The notes below the pieces were generated by a model. The model searched no databases. It saw nothing but the letters and a program-made list of their open reading frames with translations, and was not told where the DNA came from. Below are positions 1-14,854 of a stretch of DNA of 64,000 bases, in pieces; the stretch's first letter is position 1; the number at the start of each line of letters is the position of its first letter. The DNA comes from Rhodotorula mucilaginosa. Its lineage: Eukaryota > Basidiomycota > Microbotryomycetes > Sporidiobolales > Sporidiobolaceae. The position numbers and the translations under genes were made by a program. The stretch is from contig CP137873.1 of NCBI GenBank assembly GCA_034406715.1, positions 372,001-436,000 on the forward strand. Reading direction: 5' to 3'.

Positions 1-596
1 CTTCTTCAGAGTACGTACATATGCAATCGCTACGGCAACACCTGTTGTTTTGTAGATCGTTTCCCTCCTTGTCTGTATTTTCACCGCACCTCTGCATCGC
101 ATCCTAGTCCTAGTCTGTACCGCATCTGCAAGCATCATTTGGGAGCTGCAAGAGGCTCCGGAAAGGCGAGAGATGCCTAGGAAGACGGTATGCACCCTTG
201 CATTCCTCCGCTGCGCTTGGGTGGCGCATCAAGTTCTGCCAGTGTGTGGCCGAAGCTGACCATATCGGATGAGCACGTAACCAGCGCTTGGCCACAGCGG
301 TACAAAGAGCGATGTATGGTACTACTGGAATGATAAGCCGAGGTCCGGCACGGTCGCCTTCGAAGGAAGGATGTCAGAGATATGTACCTTTTCGACTGTT
401 CCTCATGACTCTGTGTGGAAAGCGGGTCTGGAAGGACCTGCCCTAGCTGCGTCTCAGCTGACTACACTACGCTTGTAGAACAGTCTGTACAACTCCGACA
501 ATTTCCGGCTACTCGACCCTAAGTTCTCTTCTCCGGCTACAAAACGGAAGACTTGACAATCACGGAGAGACGCTCCTGTGAGGACGCGTTCGCTGC
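1..596. other. Left-edge intergenic stretch, no gene seen
   Basis: No reading frame here looks like protein, and I saw no RNA gene or repeat. The right part is expected to hold the 3' untranslated region and terminator of the carboxylesterase that reads leftward and stops at 597-599. Confidence 0.5.
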
Positions 597-2774
<2,178 letters not shown>

Positions 2775-3522
2775 GACCTTCAGAAGCACGCAGCGGTGCT
2801 TGCTCGCAGTGTCGAGATAGGGAAGCTAAGCGTAGCAGGATCGTCCGCTCTCGAGTCTGCTGAGGAAAGCGTCCCCGCAGCGAGACCGTGGCTCTTCCGG
2901 CCTGCAGTCGACCGAGCCCGCAGCATCTGAACCCACCGGATGCACGCCGGTGCTTTTTCCAGACAACTGCAGCTGCGCCAGCGCAGAAACTGATCGTAAG
3001 AGTCAGCATGCGCGTGGTGGGGGAAAGCAGGAAAATGCGAGCCGCTGCACTAGTCCACACAGCGTCGCCATCGATTTGAAGTGATCGCTTCAAGCTGCAC
3101 ACGGTGCGGAAAAACCATTCACCCGTTTGACGGTGAGGTCTCAAGTTAGTCGACTCAAAGGCGCCGTGGTGAGAAAGAGAATGCATGCAGTCGGAGACGG
3201 GAGGCCCGAGCTTGCCCGAGCCAAGGGAGATTGAGAGGCAAAAGTCTTCGCGTTGCGCGAACAAAGCTATCGATGGTGAGAGGGCACAACATGGGTAGTC
3301 AAAAAGGGGGTTGGAAAAAAACGGGGGAGGTATGAGGAAGGGCACACAGAAACTCGAAAACGGAAAAAGAACAAGCGACCGCCAAACTCCCCGCGGCGTC
3401 GACGACGGGGAGCCCTTCATCCTCCACCAACTGTAACCTCTCTCCTCCACCGGCTCGACGTCGTCATGTGGCGGCGACGACGAGACTGCAGCGCTTAGTC
3501 TGCTAGACCGACGACCGCGAGC
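2775..3522. other. Intergenic: esterase promoter and H3 3' flank
   Basis: About 750 bases separate the esterase start from the histone H3 stop. Both genes read leftward, so this holds the esterase promoter and 5' UTR and the H3 3' region. A long minus-strand open frame crossing it (to 3450) has no domain and looks like a composition artefact. I cannot assign any specific regulatory site. Confidence 0.5.
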
Positions 3523-4335
<813 letters not shown>

Positions 4336-5448
4336 TACGATCGAGGTGAAGCGAGTCGAAAAGTGAAGAGAAGGAAGTCAAGAGTTGGCGCGCGGTATTC
4401 GAGCAGAGCGGTTTGAGAAAAACGGGCGCGGAAAGCGCCCTGCGAACTGGCGTGACTTGGCGCCTGGCGCGAGTCGCGGAATCAAGGGACTTTGGCGGGC
4501 AGCCCGCTTCCCGGCTCTTTCTCCCCTCTCTTCCGGGCTCTTGTGGCCGTTTGAGCACCCAGCACCACTCAAAAATACCTTGCAGAGCCATTGACGCCAC
4601 TCTCGTGCCTCCAAGAGGCTTGTGAGAGGCGCGGACGAGTGGACGTGTTTACGATTTAGCAGCGGCGGGTGGTGTCGCGCGCGCCAGGACCTAGGTTCGT
4701 GCAGCCGTCTTCCCAAACTCGGCGGCTTGTTCTCGCGCGCTTGCCTTTCTCGGCTTACTAGAGCTGCACGTCACCTGGCAACTTGGCCCTGTCTTTCGCC
4801 GCGCGCTGCAACGACACCACCCTCGCAGAACGAGGTGACTGCGGAGCGCTGGGGCTGGCCTCTCTCTCTTGCGCTCTTATCTCTCACCAACGCACAGCCT
4901 CTAGACACACTCTGCAAGTTTAAGCATTGTAGGCTAGAGTACGCAAGAGTCCGCATGCTCGCAAATCGTCCTCTACATGTGCACGTGCATGCACGTGCAC
5001 TCGTCTAGAATTGCGGAATACCTAGCTGCAAGCGTAAGGCGGTCTCGTGAGAGGCCCGGCTCCGATACATACAGGCCGTAAGAGTGACGCAAACCTGCGC
5101 TTGGAGAGCGAATAGCCACGAATTGATCGCTTGACGCCGGCGCGTGTTCAAAGCGCTGCGAGGGGAAGAAAGGATCGAGCCACCGCGAAACTGTCCTCGC
5201 CTGCCCGTCTCACGAGCCGCGCCGGACGACTCGTACCACCAGCGAGAACCAAGAGACAGCCTCAACAGCTGCACTCGAACCACGCCCAGGTCTCGCCCGA
5301 TCCGAGAAACGCCTCGCGAGGTCACTGGAACAAAAAGTCGCGTCGTCTTCGCCGGACATTTCTTCGCGTCAACCGCGCCGTCGCTTTCTCGTACCAAGGG
5401 CTACAGGGTCCTGCAAAACAGGCACTCAGGGACAGCGGTACCGTGACC
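4336..5448. promoter_or_regulatory. Divergent intergenic region between H3 and HMG-CoA reductase
   Basis: About 1.1 kb lies head-to-head between the H3 ATG and the HMG-CoA reductase ATG, so both promoters must be here. I found no credible gene. Open frames on both strands in this stretch have no recognisable domain. A palindromic GTGCACGTGCATGCACGTGC-type stretch near 4980-5000 contains CACGTG E-box-like cores. A regulatory role for it is inference only. Confidence 0.55.
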
Positions 5449-8400
5449 ATGGTGTTTGCCACGTCGTCGTCGTCGTTCTCGTCGTTGCGGGCGCCGATTC
5501 TCCGCCTCGCGAAACTGGGGACAGCGTACCCGATCGAGGCCATCGTCACCTTCTTCTGCGCTGCTACGCTCGTCTACTTCCAGCTCATCAAGGTGAGCGA
5601 CACGCTCTCCTGCCCCCCGATCGCGGCGCGCGCGAGGTTACGAGGGGCGGGCAAGACCGGGCTCTCGAGGGCCTTTGCCGGTCTCAGGATGTACTCGCTC
5701 GAGCGCAGGGAGCGTGACGATCACCCGCGGGGGGACACAGGCCTAGCTCTCGAGGAGGAACGAAGCGCTGATCCGTCATTCTCTCCTCGCAGGTCGTCCG
5801 GAACTCGGACTTTTTGCTCTACGACGACGATGTTCTCCCTTCCGTCAACGCGGCAAACCGGCATCCGTCCATCGCCTTCTCCCCTTCCACGGGACTCTGG
5901 AACTCGGTCTCGCCATCAGAGCCGGCTCCGGCGCAAGGAATCGAGTTGTGGCTGAGGCAGCTCATCGTCGAGGTCCCGAACGACATGGCCGTTGCGCGCA
6001 AGACCGAGGTCAAGGAGCTCCTGAGCGCCGACTCGATGCTCGCGTTTGACGGGATCGAAGACTGCTACCGCGTCCACGGCACCTGCTGGAGCGTCCAGAC
6101 CCAGCCGACTCTCAACCTGACCGTCAAGTCGCTCGCCTTTACCTCCCTCGCCGGCCCGACCCAGTTCTTGACCAACTTTAGCATCCTCCCGCTCGAGACC
6201 GAAACCGTCGCGCTCGAAAAAGTCAAGCGTTCGGTTGGACGGAAGCGCTACACGAGCTTCTTCAACCGGGGTCGCGACGACTTTGTGGTCGAGGGTCCCG
6301 ACCAGCCGAGCGAGGACCGCAAACGCGAGATGCAGAGCGTCCAGTGGATGTTGTTTGCTGCCAAGGTCTTTGTTTTGCGCTTCTGGGGGCTCGCCAAGGT
6401 GAGTCTGGGGGCGCACGCTGCATCCCCGAGGCGGAAGCTGACTCCGTCCTCGCTGCAACAGCGCGCCGACTCGGCCGACATCTTTGTCATGCTAATCGCC
6501 TACGTCCTGATGCATTCGACCTTTGTCTCGCTGTACCTCAACATGCGCCGCTTGACGACGTCGCTCAAGCCGACCTCGAGCTCCCTCGGTTTTCTGCTCG
6601 CCACTCTCGCCCTCGCCTCGTCCTGCGTCGCGTTCATGTTCGCCCTTCTTACCGCCTGGTACCTCGAGATCTCGGTCAACCCGGTCCTCCTCGGCGAAGC
6701 CTTGCCGTTCTTGGTCATCACCATCGGATTCGAAAAGCCATTCGTCCTCACCCGTGCCGTCTTCTCGCACCACGCGATCGGTCCCGGCGGCGCCTATGCC
6801 GGCATGTCGACTCGCGGCACCTCGACTCCGACTGGCAACGGCAAGTCCATCACTCCGACTCAGGTACCTTTCGGCCTCCGCTTTGCGCCGCCTGTTCCTA
6901 GCCGCGACATTGTCCTGAACGCCGTCTCCAAGACCGGTCCTTCGATCATCCGCGATTACGCGATCGAGGTTGCCGTGCTCGTCGTCGGAGCCATGTCGGG
7001 TGTCGCCGGCCTCCGCGAATTCTGCCAGCTGGCTGCCGTCATTCTGTGCTGGGATGCGATCTGCCTCGTCGGGTTCTTTGTGTCGATCCTGACCATCATG
7101 GTCGAGGTGAGCGTCTCTGCCTCTCTTCAGACGCGCCTTTGATCCTGATTCTAGCCCCCCTTCCAGATCCACCGCATCAAGGTTATGCGCCACTTCCGCC
7201 GCACCGACTCGTCGGCCGACCTCGCTCGGCTTCTTGACGACCCGAACTCTTTCCGTGACGCCGACGCGCAAGCATCCGACGATGATGTCTCTGCCGAGAC
7301 CCCAACATTGACCATGCGCGAGAAGCTCGTCCAGCTCGTCACTGGCGCAACGCCCGGCGATAAGAACCGTAGGGGCAACCCGACTGCCCGCCTCAAGATC
7401 CTCCTCCTCGCGGCTTTCCTCACGCTCCACTCGCTCAACCTCGTCACGACTCTGACCACCAAGACGGCGCTCGGCCGGCACATGGACCACGCGCCGTCGA
7501 GCTCGCACATCCCGCAAGTCGACATCGCCAACCCCATCTTGTCCTCGACCTTGTTGCAGCTTGTCGCCGCCCACCCCGACGGCACCGAGCTCCTCGTCCA
7601 CGTCGTCCCGGCAGTTCACCTTCGCGCCGTCGACCGGACCCTGCCCGTCGCGTCTGCATCGATTCCGTCTGCGCAAGCACTGCCCGACCTGGCTGCGGCG
7701 ACCGGCTCCTTCGCCACGCTCGACCAATTCTTTTCTCGGTGGACGCGCCTGGTCGGAGACCCGATCGTCTCCAAGTGGATCGTTATCGCTCTCGGGCTCT
7801 CGCTGTTCTTGAACGGATACCTCCTGAAGGGCATCGCTTCCGGTTCGGACAGCTTTGGCCACGGTTCGGCAGCCGAGATTGCCGCTCGCGTTCTCCTCGC
7901 GAGCACCGGGGCCGATGCCAACAACGACGACGACGAGGCAGCCAAGGCTCGCTTGCGCCGCTCCTTCTCGCTCCTTCGAGAAGAGCTGCAGGACGAATGG
8001 ACGCAGAAGGACGCCGCGATCATGCAGCGCGAGTACAACAGGCACGAACGCAAGGCCGAACGGGACGCTGAACACCAGGCACCGAGCGTAGTCAAGGTCG
8101 AAGCCACCAAGCCCGGCCGCGACAGTGACTCGTCGGAGGATTCGCCGCCTGGCTCGCCGATCCTCATCCGGACCCGCAACCTCCGCAACGGCCACGCTGC
8201 CGCCGCTTCGACCTCGGCCTCGACATCGTCGGACCGACTCGCCGTCCCGACTGAGGAGTCGCCGGCGCTCCGCCTCAAGCTTTCCCCATCCACCGTCGCT
8301 CTCGTCTCGGCCCAACACGAAGTGCCAGAGACTCCGCGCGACCTCGAGACTTGCGTCAAGATTTTCAACGGCGGCGAAGGCGCCATGCTGCTCAACGATG

Positions 8401-9856
8401 AAGAGATCATCCTCCTCGTGCAGAAGGGCAAGATGGCGGCGTACGCGCTCGAGAAGCTCCTTCAAGACCACGTCCGCGCCGTCGCGATCCGCCGCGCGCT
8501 CATCTCGCGTGCTTCGGCTCGCAAGACGCTCGAGTCGTCCGACCTGCCGTACATGAACTTTGACTACTCGCGCGTCATGGGCCAGTGCTGCGAGAACGTG
8601 GTCGGGTACATGCCTTTGCCTGTCGGCATCGCCGGACCGCTCCGTATCGACGGTGCCGTCTTGCCGATCCCGATGGCGACGACGGAAGGTGCCCTGGTGG
8701 CGTCGACGTCGCGCGGCTGCAAGGCGCTCAACGTCTCGGGCGGCGTCACGACGGTCGTCACGCAGGACGCGATGACCCGCGGACCGGCGCTCGGGTTCCC
8801 GAGCGTCGTCATGTGTGCCGCTGCGAAGCGATGGATCGACTCGGAAGAGGGCAGCAACATCCTCAAGGCGGCGTTCAACTCGACTTCGCGGTTCGCGAGG
8901 CTCAAGCACCTCAAGGCCGCCATGGCCGGCCGTACCTTGTTTGTGCGGTTCGCGACGCAGACTGGTGACGCGATGGGCATGAACATGATTTCCAAGGTGA
9001 GCTCTAGCGTGCCTGCTGATATTGCGGGCGGCAGACGGTTACTGACTTGGCGCTTCCCCCTCCTCAGGGTACCGAACGGGCTCTGGACGTCATGATGACC
9101 GACTACTTCCCGGAGATGAAGGTCATCTCCTTGTCGGGCAACTATTGCACAGACAAGAAGCCGGCCGCGATTAACTGGATCGAAGGTCGCGGCAAGAGTG
9201 TGGTGGCCGAAGGCATCGTCCCGGGCGACGCCGTCAAGTCGATCCTCAAGACGACCGTCGACGCACTCGTCCGCCTCAACATCCAGAAGAACCTGATCGG
9301 CTCGGCGATGGCCGGTTCGGTCGGTGGCTTCAACGCGCACGCGTCCAACATCCTGACGGCGATCTACCTCGCGACGGGACAGGACCCGGCTCAGAACGTC
9401 GAGTCGAGCAACTGCATGACCCTGATGGAGGCGATCAACGACGGCAAGGACCTGTTGATCACGTGCTCGATGCCGTCGATCGAGGTCGGCACGGTCGGTG
9501 GCGGCACGATCCTGCTCCCGCAGGCGTCGATGCTCGACATGCTCGGCGTCAAAGGTCCGCACCCGACTTCGCCCGGCACGAACGCGCAGCAACTCGCGCG
9601 GATCGTGTGCGCGTCCGTCATGGCCGGCGAGTTGTCGCTCATGTCGGCGCTCGCGGCCGGTTCGCTCGTGCAGAGTCACTTGGCCCACAACCGGTCGGCA
9701 CCGGCGACGCCCGCGCCGCAGACGCCGCTGATCGGGTCGAGGCCGACGACGCCGTCTCTCGCTGCGAGCGCGACTGCCCACGGTGCGAGGTTGACGCCGC
9801 TGACGACGACGACGACAACAACAACGGCGGTGGCGGCAAGTACCGCGAAGGAGTAG
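5449..9856 (+). CDS. HMG1: 3-hydroxy-3-methylglutaryl-CoA reductase (class I)
   Basis: This is the ER-membrane enzyme that makes mevalonate from HMG-CoA with NADPH, the controlling step for sterols and carotenoids. Exons 5449-5592, 5793-6398, 6462-7106, 7167-8996 and 9068-9856 give 1337 residues. The N-terminal half has several hydrophobic segments. The block from about residue 255 (exon 3) corresponds to the sterol-sensing region, followed by a Ser/Glu-rich linker. The catalytic half carries [17 protein letters not shown] (about 940), the catalytic Glu in TEGALVAS, the NADPH motif GDAMGMNM, the Lys in KKPAAINW, the Asp in [15 protein letters not shown], and the C-terminal catalytic His in QSHLAHNRS. 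The Ser after HNR matches the position phosphorylated by AMPK in animal enzymes. A roughly 50-residue Pro/Thr-rich tail follows the His, an extension beyond the usual end. A 38-nt GT..AG stretch at 6864-6901 was kept as coding because removing it breaks the frame. Confidence 0.97.
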
Positions 9857-11281
9857 ACTGCGACATATCATCCCATGCCCATATTGGTCCTCTTCTCTTC
9901 TCTCCTTTCTTGCCCGTCATTGGTCATCTCGCTCTTTCCGTCGTTCTTGTTCTCCCCGCCCGCATTCCTTGCCCGCCCGTCATGCACGCTCAGTCGAGTT
10001 CCGGTCGCACAACACACACGCAGGTATGGATCCGCAATCGCAACACACTTAGGTTGTAACAGATACCCCTTTCCTCTCCTTGGGGCCCTTTTCGTTCTCT
10101 TCTCGATCTTGGAAGCGAAAGCAGACACCTCCCTCCTCCTCTTCAGCTTCGGCACCAGGCGACCACCATTTCCTTGCTCGGCGAGGACTGTATAAAAGCT
10201 ATCTGCACGGTCTCTTGCAGATATATCCGCCGCAAATGCTCCTGGCACGGTGATGAGCGAAGGAGAAAAGCATATTTCACTGCAGAGTGAGCGCGCTCAT
10301 CTCCCAGCGAACAGCGCGCGCGCAGCTCGAAGAGAGGGCAGCTCCGTACATCAGAGCGGAACAAGTCTGACTGTGACGCAGGCAGTTGTCTCCCAGACAC
10401 TATGGCTCAGAGGTAGAGAGAGAGCTGGAGCAGGAGAGGAGTTGAGCACGGTCGGGGAGGAGAGCACCGACTGGGCAGGTAGAGTTTGCCCTCTACGGGA
10501 TTTGCGAGGCTGGAGAGATGTGAGCGGGAGCAGTCAAGAGTAAGGTCAGAGCATAGCTTGTAATAGTGCAGACGAGGAGGCTCGAAGGAGAGGGAGAGAA
10601 GGGGAGGCGGCCAGCTGGGGACGAGCGCGCGCGCGCGACACGGAATCGCGCGGCCGCCCGATTTGAGCTCTCGCTCGCTCTTCGGTTCTCTCGTCGCCGA
10701 CCCGCCCCCGGTAAGCTCGCAGGCAGAGTCACACGAGTCGAGTACGCCCTCTTGCGACCCGCTCCGACCGCACCGACCCGCGCCGCGCTTCTCGCTCTGG
10801 GTCAGGACGGAGGAGGCAAGGGAGGGGACCACGAAAATCAGGGGGGGGGAGACGACGAATTCGATTACTGCTACCCAGCTCACCGTGATGGGCTCGGGTG
10901 ACCTGGGCTGGACTGGGGCATCGTAACTGAGCCGCAGGCCAGACCCCGGGCACCCGTACCGTCCAGCTGCACTCAAACTCGACCCGGCCGAGCTGTAAAA
11001 ACCACTCGTTGCCCTGATCCCCCCCTTCGTGAACCCCTTTGCCCGCCCTGGGCGAGCCTTGCCCGACTATCGACTCGGTCTAGACCCAGAGGGAGGAGCA
11101 TACGCGCGCGGAGCAGCGGGAGGGGAGGAGGAGAGTGGGAGGCAGTCGGGGTGTCATGGGGGCAGCGAACAGGCGAACCTGGCACTCCCGACTGCCCAGG
11201 AGGGAGGAGGAGGGCAAGAGTCTGACGGTTTGGCTGACTGGCCTCCCTACGTTACGTCCTTGGTGCAGACTTTCGCCAACC
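9857..11281. other. Intergenic: HMGR 3' flank and RPL24 promoter
   Basis: This 1.4-kb stretch contains no convincing gene. A TATA-like TATAAAAG lies near 10191, about 60 bases before an ATG that opens a 97-codon frame. That frame is low-complexity and was rejected. The part from about 10560 is rich in short purine and CG-repeat runs. The right end must hold the promoter of the ribosomal protein gene. Confidence 0.5.
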
Positions 11282-12129
11282 ATGAAGGTCGAGTTCTGCA
11301 ACTTCTCGGGCTACAAGATCTACCCCGGCCAGGTCCGTTCCTCCCTCTCGCCCGCACGGCGCACCGACATCGGTGGCAGGAATCGTGTATTGACTCGATT
11401 ACGTGGACGCGCGTAAACAGGGTCGTCTCTTCGTCCGCACCGACTCGAAGATCTTCCGGTGCGTTTCGCTCAGGGCCACCCGGCGATGGACGAGTCGCGC
11501 GGCTTTGGCAATGGCGCGGATACAGCAGAGGGACAATATGAACTGATAGTCTGCCTGTTCAAACCCGCCTCGCTTGCCCAACTTTTGCAACCTTGCCCGA
11601 CGTCGCCCCCCCGCCCGGTCAACATTCGTCTCTCGCTCTTCACGCGCCGCCCTCTAAAACCGCGACTGCAGCTTCGCGTCGTCGAAGGAGGAGTCGCTCT
11701 TCCTGCAGCGCAAGAACCCGCGCAAGATCGCCTGGACCGTCGTCTACCGCCGCGTCAACAAGAAGGGCATCAGCGAGGAGCAGGCCAAGAAGCGGTCGCG
11801 CAAGACCGTCAAGGCCAACCGTGGTGTCATCGGCGCCGACGTTGCCGCCATCCAGGCCAAGCGTCAGCAGAAGCCCGAGGTCCGTGCCGCCCAGCGGTGA
11901 GTCTCTCTCTCTCTCTCCGGGGTTGGCGGACGGCAGACTTGCCATGAAAGCTGCGACCGCGTACTGACTCTTTCTCTGCTTCCCGCCCCGCAGTGCCGCT
12001 GCGCTCGCTGCCGGCAAGGAGGCCAAGAAGGACCGCCAGGCCAAGAAGGCTGCCGCTGGCCCGAAGCCGGCCCAGCAGAAGCTGTCGCGCACCCAGGTTG
12101 GCAAGGGTGCCGCTCGCGGCGGAAGGTAA
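11282..12129 (+). CDS. RPL24: 60S ribosomal protein L24 (eL24)
   Basis: This component of the large cytosolic ribosomal subunit is 149 residues, close to the usual 155-160. Exons 11282-11332, 11421-11458, 11672-11896 and 11994-12129 sum to exactly 150 codons. The N terminus [17 protein letters not shown] and the following [14 protein letters not shown] are the zinc-ribbon-like start typical of eL24, although the second cysteine pair is degenerate as in other eukaryotic members. The core reads [14 protein letters not shown]. The C-terminal third is Lys/Ala-rich. Introns 1-3 are about 88, 213 and 97 nt. I looked in the 213-nt intron for C/D-box snoRNA motifs and saw none. Confidence 0.95.
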
Positions 12130-12520
12130 ACAGCTCGCGGCGCATGTCGGCTGCTTGTTGGAATCCATCCTATTCATTCTTCCCTAGTCCCTTTCCCTGC
12201 GTTTTTGGACCCGATTCGAGACCCCTTGTTGCAATGCGCGCGCGTAAAACACCCTCCTCTTGCCGCCCATCTCGACACGACGCGCGCACTCGAAAGCGTT
12301 CTCTTCTGTATACATGCGAAAGCATGCTCGCAACACTAGGGTGTGTGCATTGGATTCGGATGACAGCTTTTCGTCTTCGTTTCGTTTCCGCCACACGTGT
12401 TTCCTCAAAGCCGAAAGTTGTCTCGTACTCTCGCGTCCCTCTCTCTCTCCCTTGCGCCTCTCTCCCTTGCGCCGAGCGGAGTTCCAGAGCTTGTCTAGAG
12501 TCGGACTCGTGCAAGGCGGC
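12130..12520. other. Intergenic: RPL24 3' flank and desaturase leader
   Basis: The frame of the desaturase stays open upstream to an ATG at 12260, but the 87 extra codons are Ser/Arg-rich and precede the cytochrome b5 domain without any domain content. I treat this as 5' untranslated sequence. A CT-rich run at about 12430-12470 immediately precedes the chosen start, as is common in fungal promoters and leaders. Confidence 0.5.
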
Positions 12521-14664
12521 ATGGCGACCAGTACGGCGACTGCTCGCGTGCTTCAGGCCGAGGAATCGCCTCCTCCTCCACCTGCATCGACTCGACGCGC
12601 CTCGAACCGCTTGCCGAGCGCAGGCGTCGCATTGCCGGCCCAGTTCGACGCGTTGCCGACGCTGTCCCGGCGAGAAGTCGCGTGCCGGATCACGCGCGGC
12701 GAGCTGCTCGTGCTGCACCCTCCGCTCGTCTACCGCGTCCCTCGCGCCTGGCTCGACTTGCACCCGGGCGGGCCCCACGCCATCCTGCACTATGTCGGGC
12801 GAGACGCGAGCTGCGAGATCGAGGCGTACCATACAGCCCGCACTGTGCAGGAACGTATGGCCCGCTGGGTCGTCGCCAAAGTCGACGTCGACGACTCGGA
12901 TCTCGGCGAGGGCTGGAGGGACATGACCCCGCCCATCCAGCTCGGCAAGTGGCCCGTACCCATCCCGGCCATCACCGTTTCGAGTCCACCGCCGAGTCCG
13001 GCTCGGAAGCGAACTACTCTGTCGCAGCCGGGCGAGGCTCCGACGACGACGACGACGACGGTGGCGGCGGCGGCCGCGGCGGCGGTGGCACCCGATGTGC
13101 TGACCATCGATATGGTTGACCCTCCCTTGCGTCCCGAAGACTACGAACACTTGCCGCTCACGCCCGCATACCAGGCGCACCTCCGCCGGTCCGTCAAACG
13201 GCTGTACGCGCGGATCCAGTCCAAAGGCCTCGACACGCCGCCACGCTTCCTCGCAGGTTACGGCCCTTCCCTCGTCATCTACACCACCCTCGCCCTCCTT
13301 TCGATTTGGTTTTACCGCCGCGCTGTCGTGAGCCATTCGACGTTCGACTACATCCTCGCGGCATTCTGCCTCGGCGCGTTCTACCACCAGGTCACCTTTG
13401 TCGTGCACGATGCCGGTCACACCGCCTTGACCGGGAGCTGGTTGATCGACCGGCTCTGGGGTATCGGGCTCGGAGACTTCATGGGAGGACTCAGTGTCGG
13501 ATGGTGGGCTGACAACCACAACGTCCATCACCGTGAGTTCGGGTCTCTCCTATCGACTGATGTAGCGCGCATCTGAAGTTCACCGAACCGAACACGCAGT
13601 GGTGACCAACGCGCCGGAGCACGACCCCGACATCCAGCACTTGCCGTTCTTTGCCATCTCGACCCGCTTTTTCGAGTCGGTCCGGTCGACGTACTACGAC
13701 CGCCTCGTCGCCTTCGACGGTTTCGCCAGGTTTTTCCTCCCTCACCAGTCAGTCCACTTCTGTCCAGACCCGCTGCTTGAGACCCCTTCGCTGACCGCCC
13801 CGGGCCGCAACAGGCACAAGCTCTACTACCTCATCATGTGCTTTGCCCGGTTCAACCTCTTTGCTCTCTCGTACACGTTCCTCTTGACCCGCTGGCCGGG
13901 TCGACGATCGCCACTGTTCAAACTCCGCATCCTCGAACTCGTCGGCATCGCCTTCTTCTGGGCATGGTTCGGCGGGATCGTCCTCCGCGGCATTGACACG
14001 GCTGCACACCGGTGGCTCTACGTGATTGTCACGTTCGCAGTCACGAGCCCTCTCCACGTCCAGGTGTGTTGTCAGATTCTTCTGATGACTGACATGTGTG
14101 CAGCTCCACAGTCAGCTAACTCAAACCTCGTCGTCGCCCTTTCCCCCGCCGCGTCAGATCGTGCTCTCGCATTTCTCGCAGCCGATCTCGATCTTCCCGC
14201 CCTCCTCTTCCCCCGAAACCGACAAGTTGTCGATTCCACGCGGCTCGCTCGAACTACTCGAGTCGCACCCACACCGCCAACTCCGAACGACGATGGACAT
14301 TTCGTGCCCGACTTATCTCGACTTCCTCCACGGCGGCCTCAACTTCCAGACGCCGCATCACTTTTTCCCTCGCATTCCTCGGTTCCGCTTCCGAGCGGTG
14401 GCCAAGGAGATTGAGCAGTGGGTCGAGGAGGAGAATGCGTTGATCGAAGTTCGGACCGAGAAGGACCCGGAAACGGGCATCGAGACCGAGACGAGGTGGT
14501 GGGAGGGTCAGAAGCTCAAGGAAGGGGAAGGGATCCGGTACAAGAAGATGACGTTTGTCGAAGGGAACCGGAGCGTTCTCGGCGTGCTCAGGGACGTCGC
14601 GCAGCAAGTCGAGCTTCTCGCCAAGGTGGCGGAGAAGGATGCAAAGGGCGAATTGCATCACTAG
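12521..14664 (+). CDS. Delta-8 sphingolipid desaturase (cytochrome b5 fusion)
   Basis: This ER enzyme introduces the delta-8 double bond into the long-chain base of fungal glucosylceramides. Exons 12521-13532, 13600-13747, 13814-14063 and 14158-14664 give 638 residues. The N terminus has a cytochrome b5 domain with the heme motif HPGG (about residue 82). The membrane desaturase part has the three His boxes HDAGH, HNVHH and the diagnostic QTPHH, in which Gln replaces the first His of box 3 as in front-end/sphingolipid desaturases. Hydrophobic segments flank the boxes. A (GAC)n/Ala-rich linker lies at about 13040-13090. Intron 2 (13748-13813) is 66 nt and free of stops, so retention would add 22 residues. 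Splicing restores the family sequence HQHKLYYLIM. The last bases of this gene were copied into the adjacent SDR duplication. Confidence 0.92.
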
Positions 14665-14758
14665 ACTACTTGTACACTATGTTTCTTAAGAAAGGGTATT
14701 GACGCCGTAGTTACAGAGAGCGGCAGAAAGGAGAACAAGCGTGCAAGACAGAACGAAC

Positions 14759-14854
14759 GGAGAACAAGCGTGGAGACAACAGGGCTCATTGTCCCGAAAG
14801 GATCTTGACCGTCTCCGGAGCCAACTTGGCGTAGAGCTCGACGAGTTCCGTCCA
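14759..14854. repeat. 96-bp block identical to 16543-16638 (3' end of SDR copies)
   Basis: By eye this block is identical base for base with 16543-16638. It covers the last coding bases and the first 3' flanking bases of the two SDR copies. The rest of the coding regions differs at many sites, so this end is more similar than the genes as a whole. Confidence 0.85.

Noticed and set aside
6864-6901. Possible 38-nt intron in HMG-CoA reductase
   Set aside because: Removing it would shift the frame, and the unspliced sequence stays open.
6492-8909. 805-codon minus-strand open frame opposite HMG-CoA reductase
   Set aside because: It is antisense to verified catalytic motifs, extremely Arg/Asp/Glu-rich and without domains. 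Long antisense frames are expected in GC-rich codon-biased genes.
10250-10543. 97-codon plus-strand frame downstream of a TATA-like element
   Set aside because: Low-complexity content, no domain and no splice partners. The TATA match may be chance.
11459-11671. Intronic snoRNA in the RPL24 213-nt intron
   Set aside because: A D-box-like CTGA is present but no convincing C box or paired terminal stem was seen.
12260-12520. In-frame upstream ATG extending the desaturase by 87 residues
   Set aside because: The extension is Ser/Arg-rich with no domain and lies before a complete cytochrome b5 domain. It is more likely 5' UTR.
12170-13531. 453-codon minus-strand open frame opposite the desaturase
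   Set aside because: The sense strand encodes a clear cytochrome b5 and desaturase. The antisense frame has only charged low-complexity sequence.
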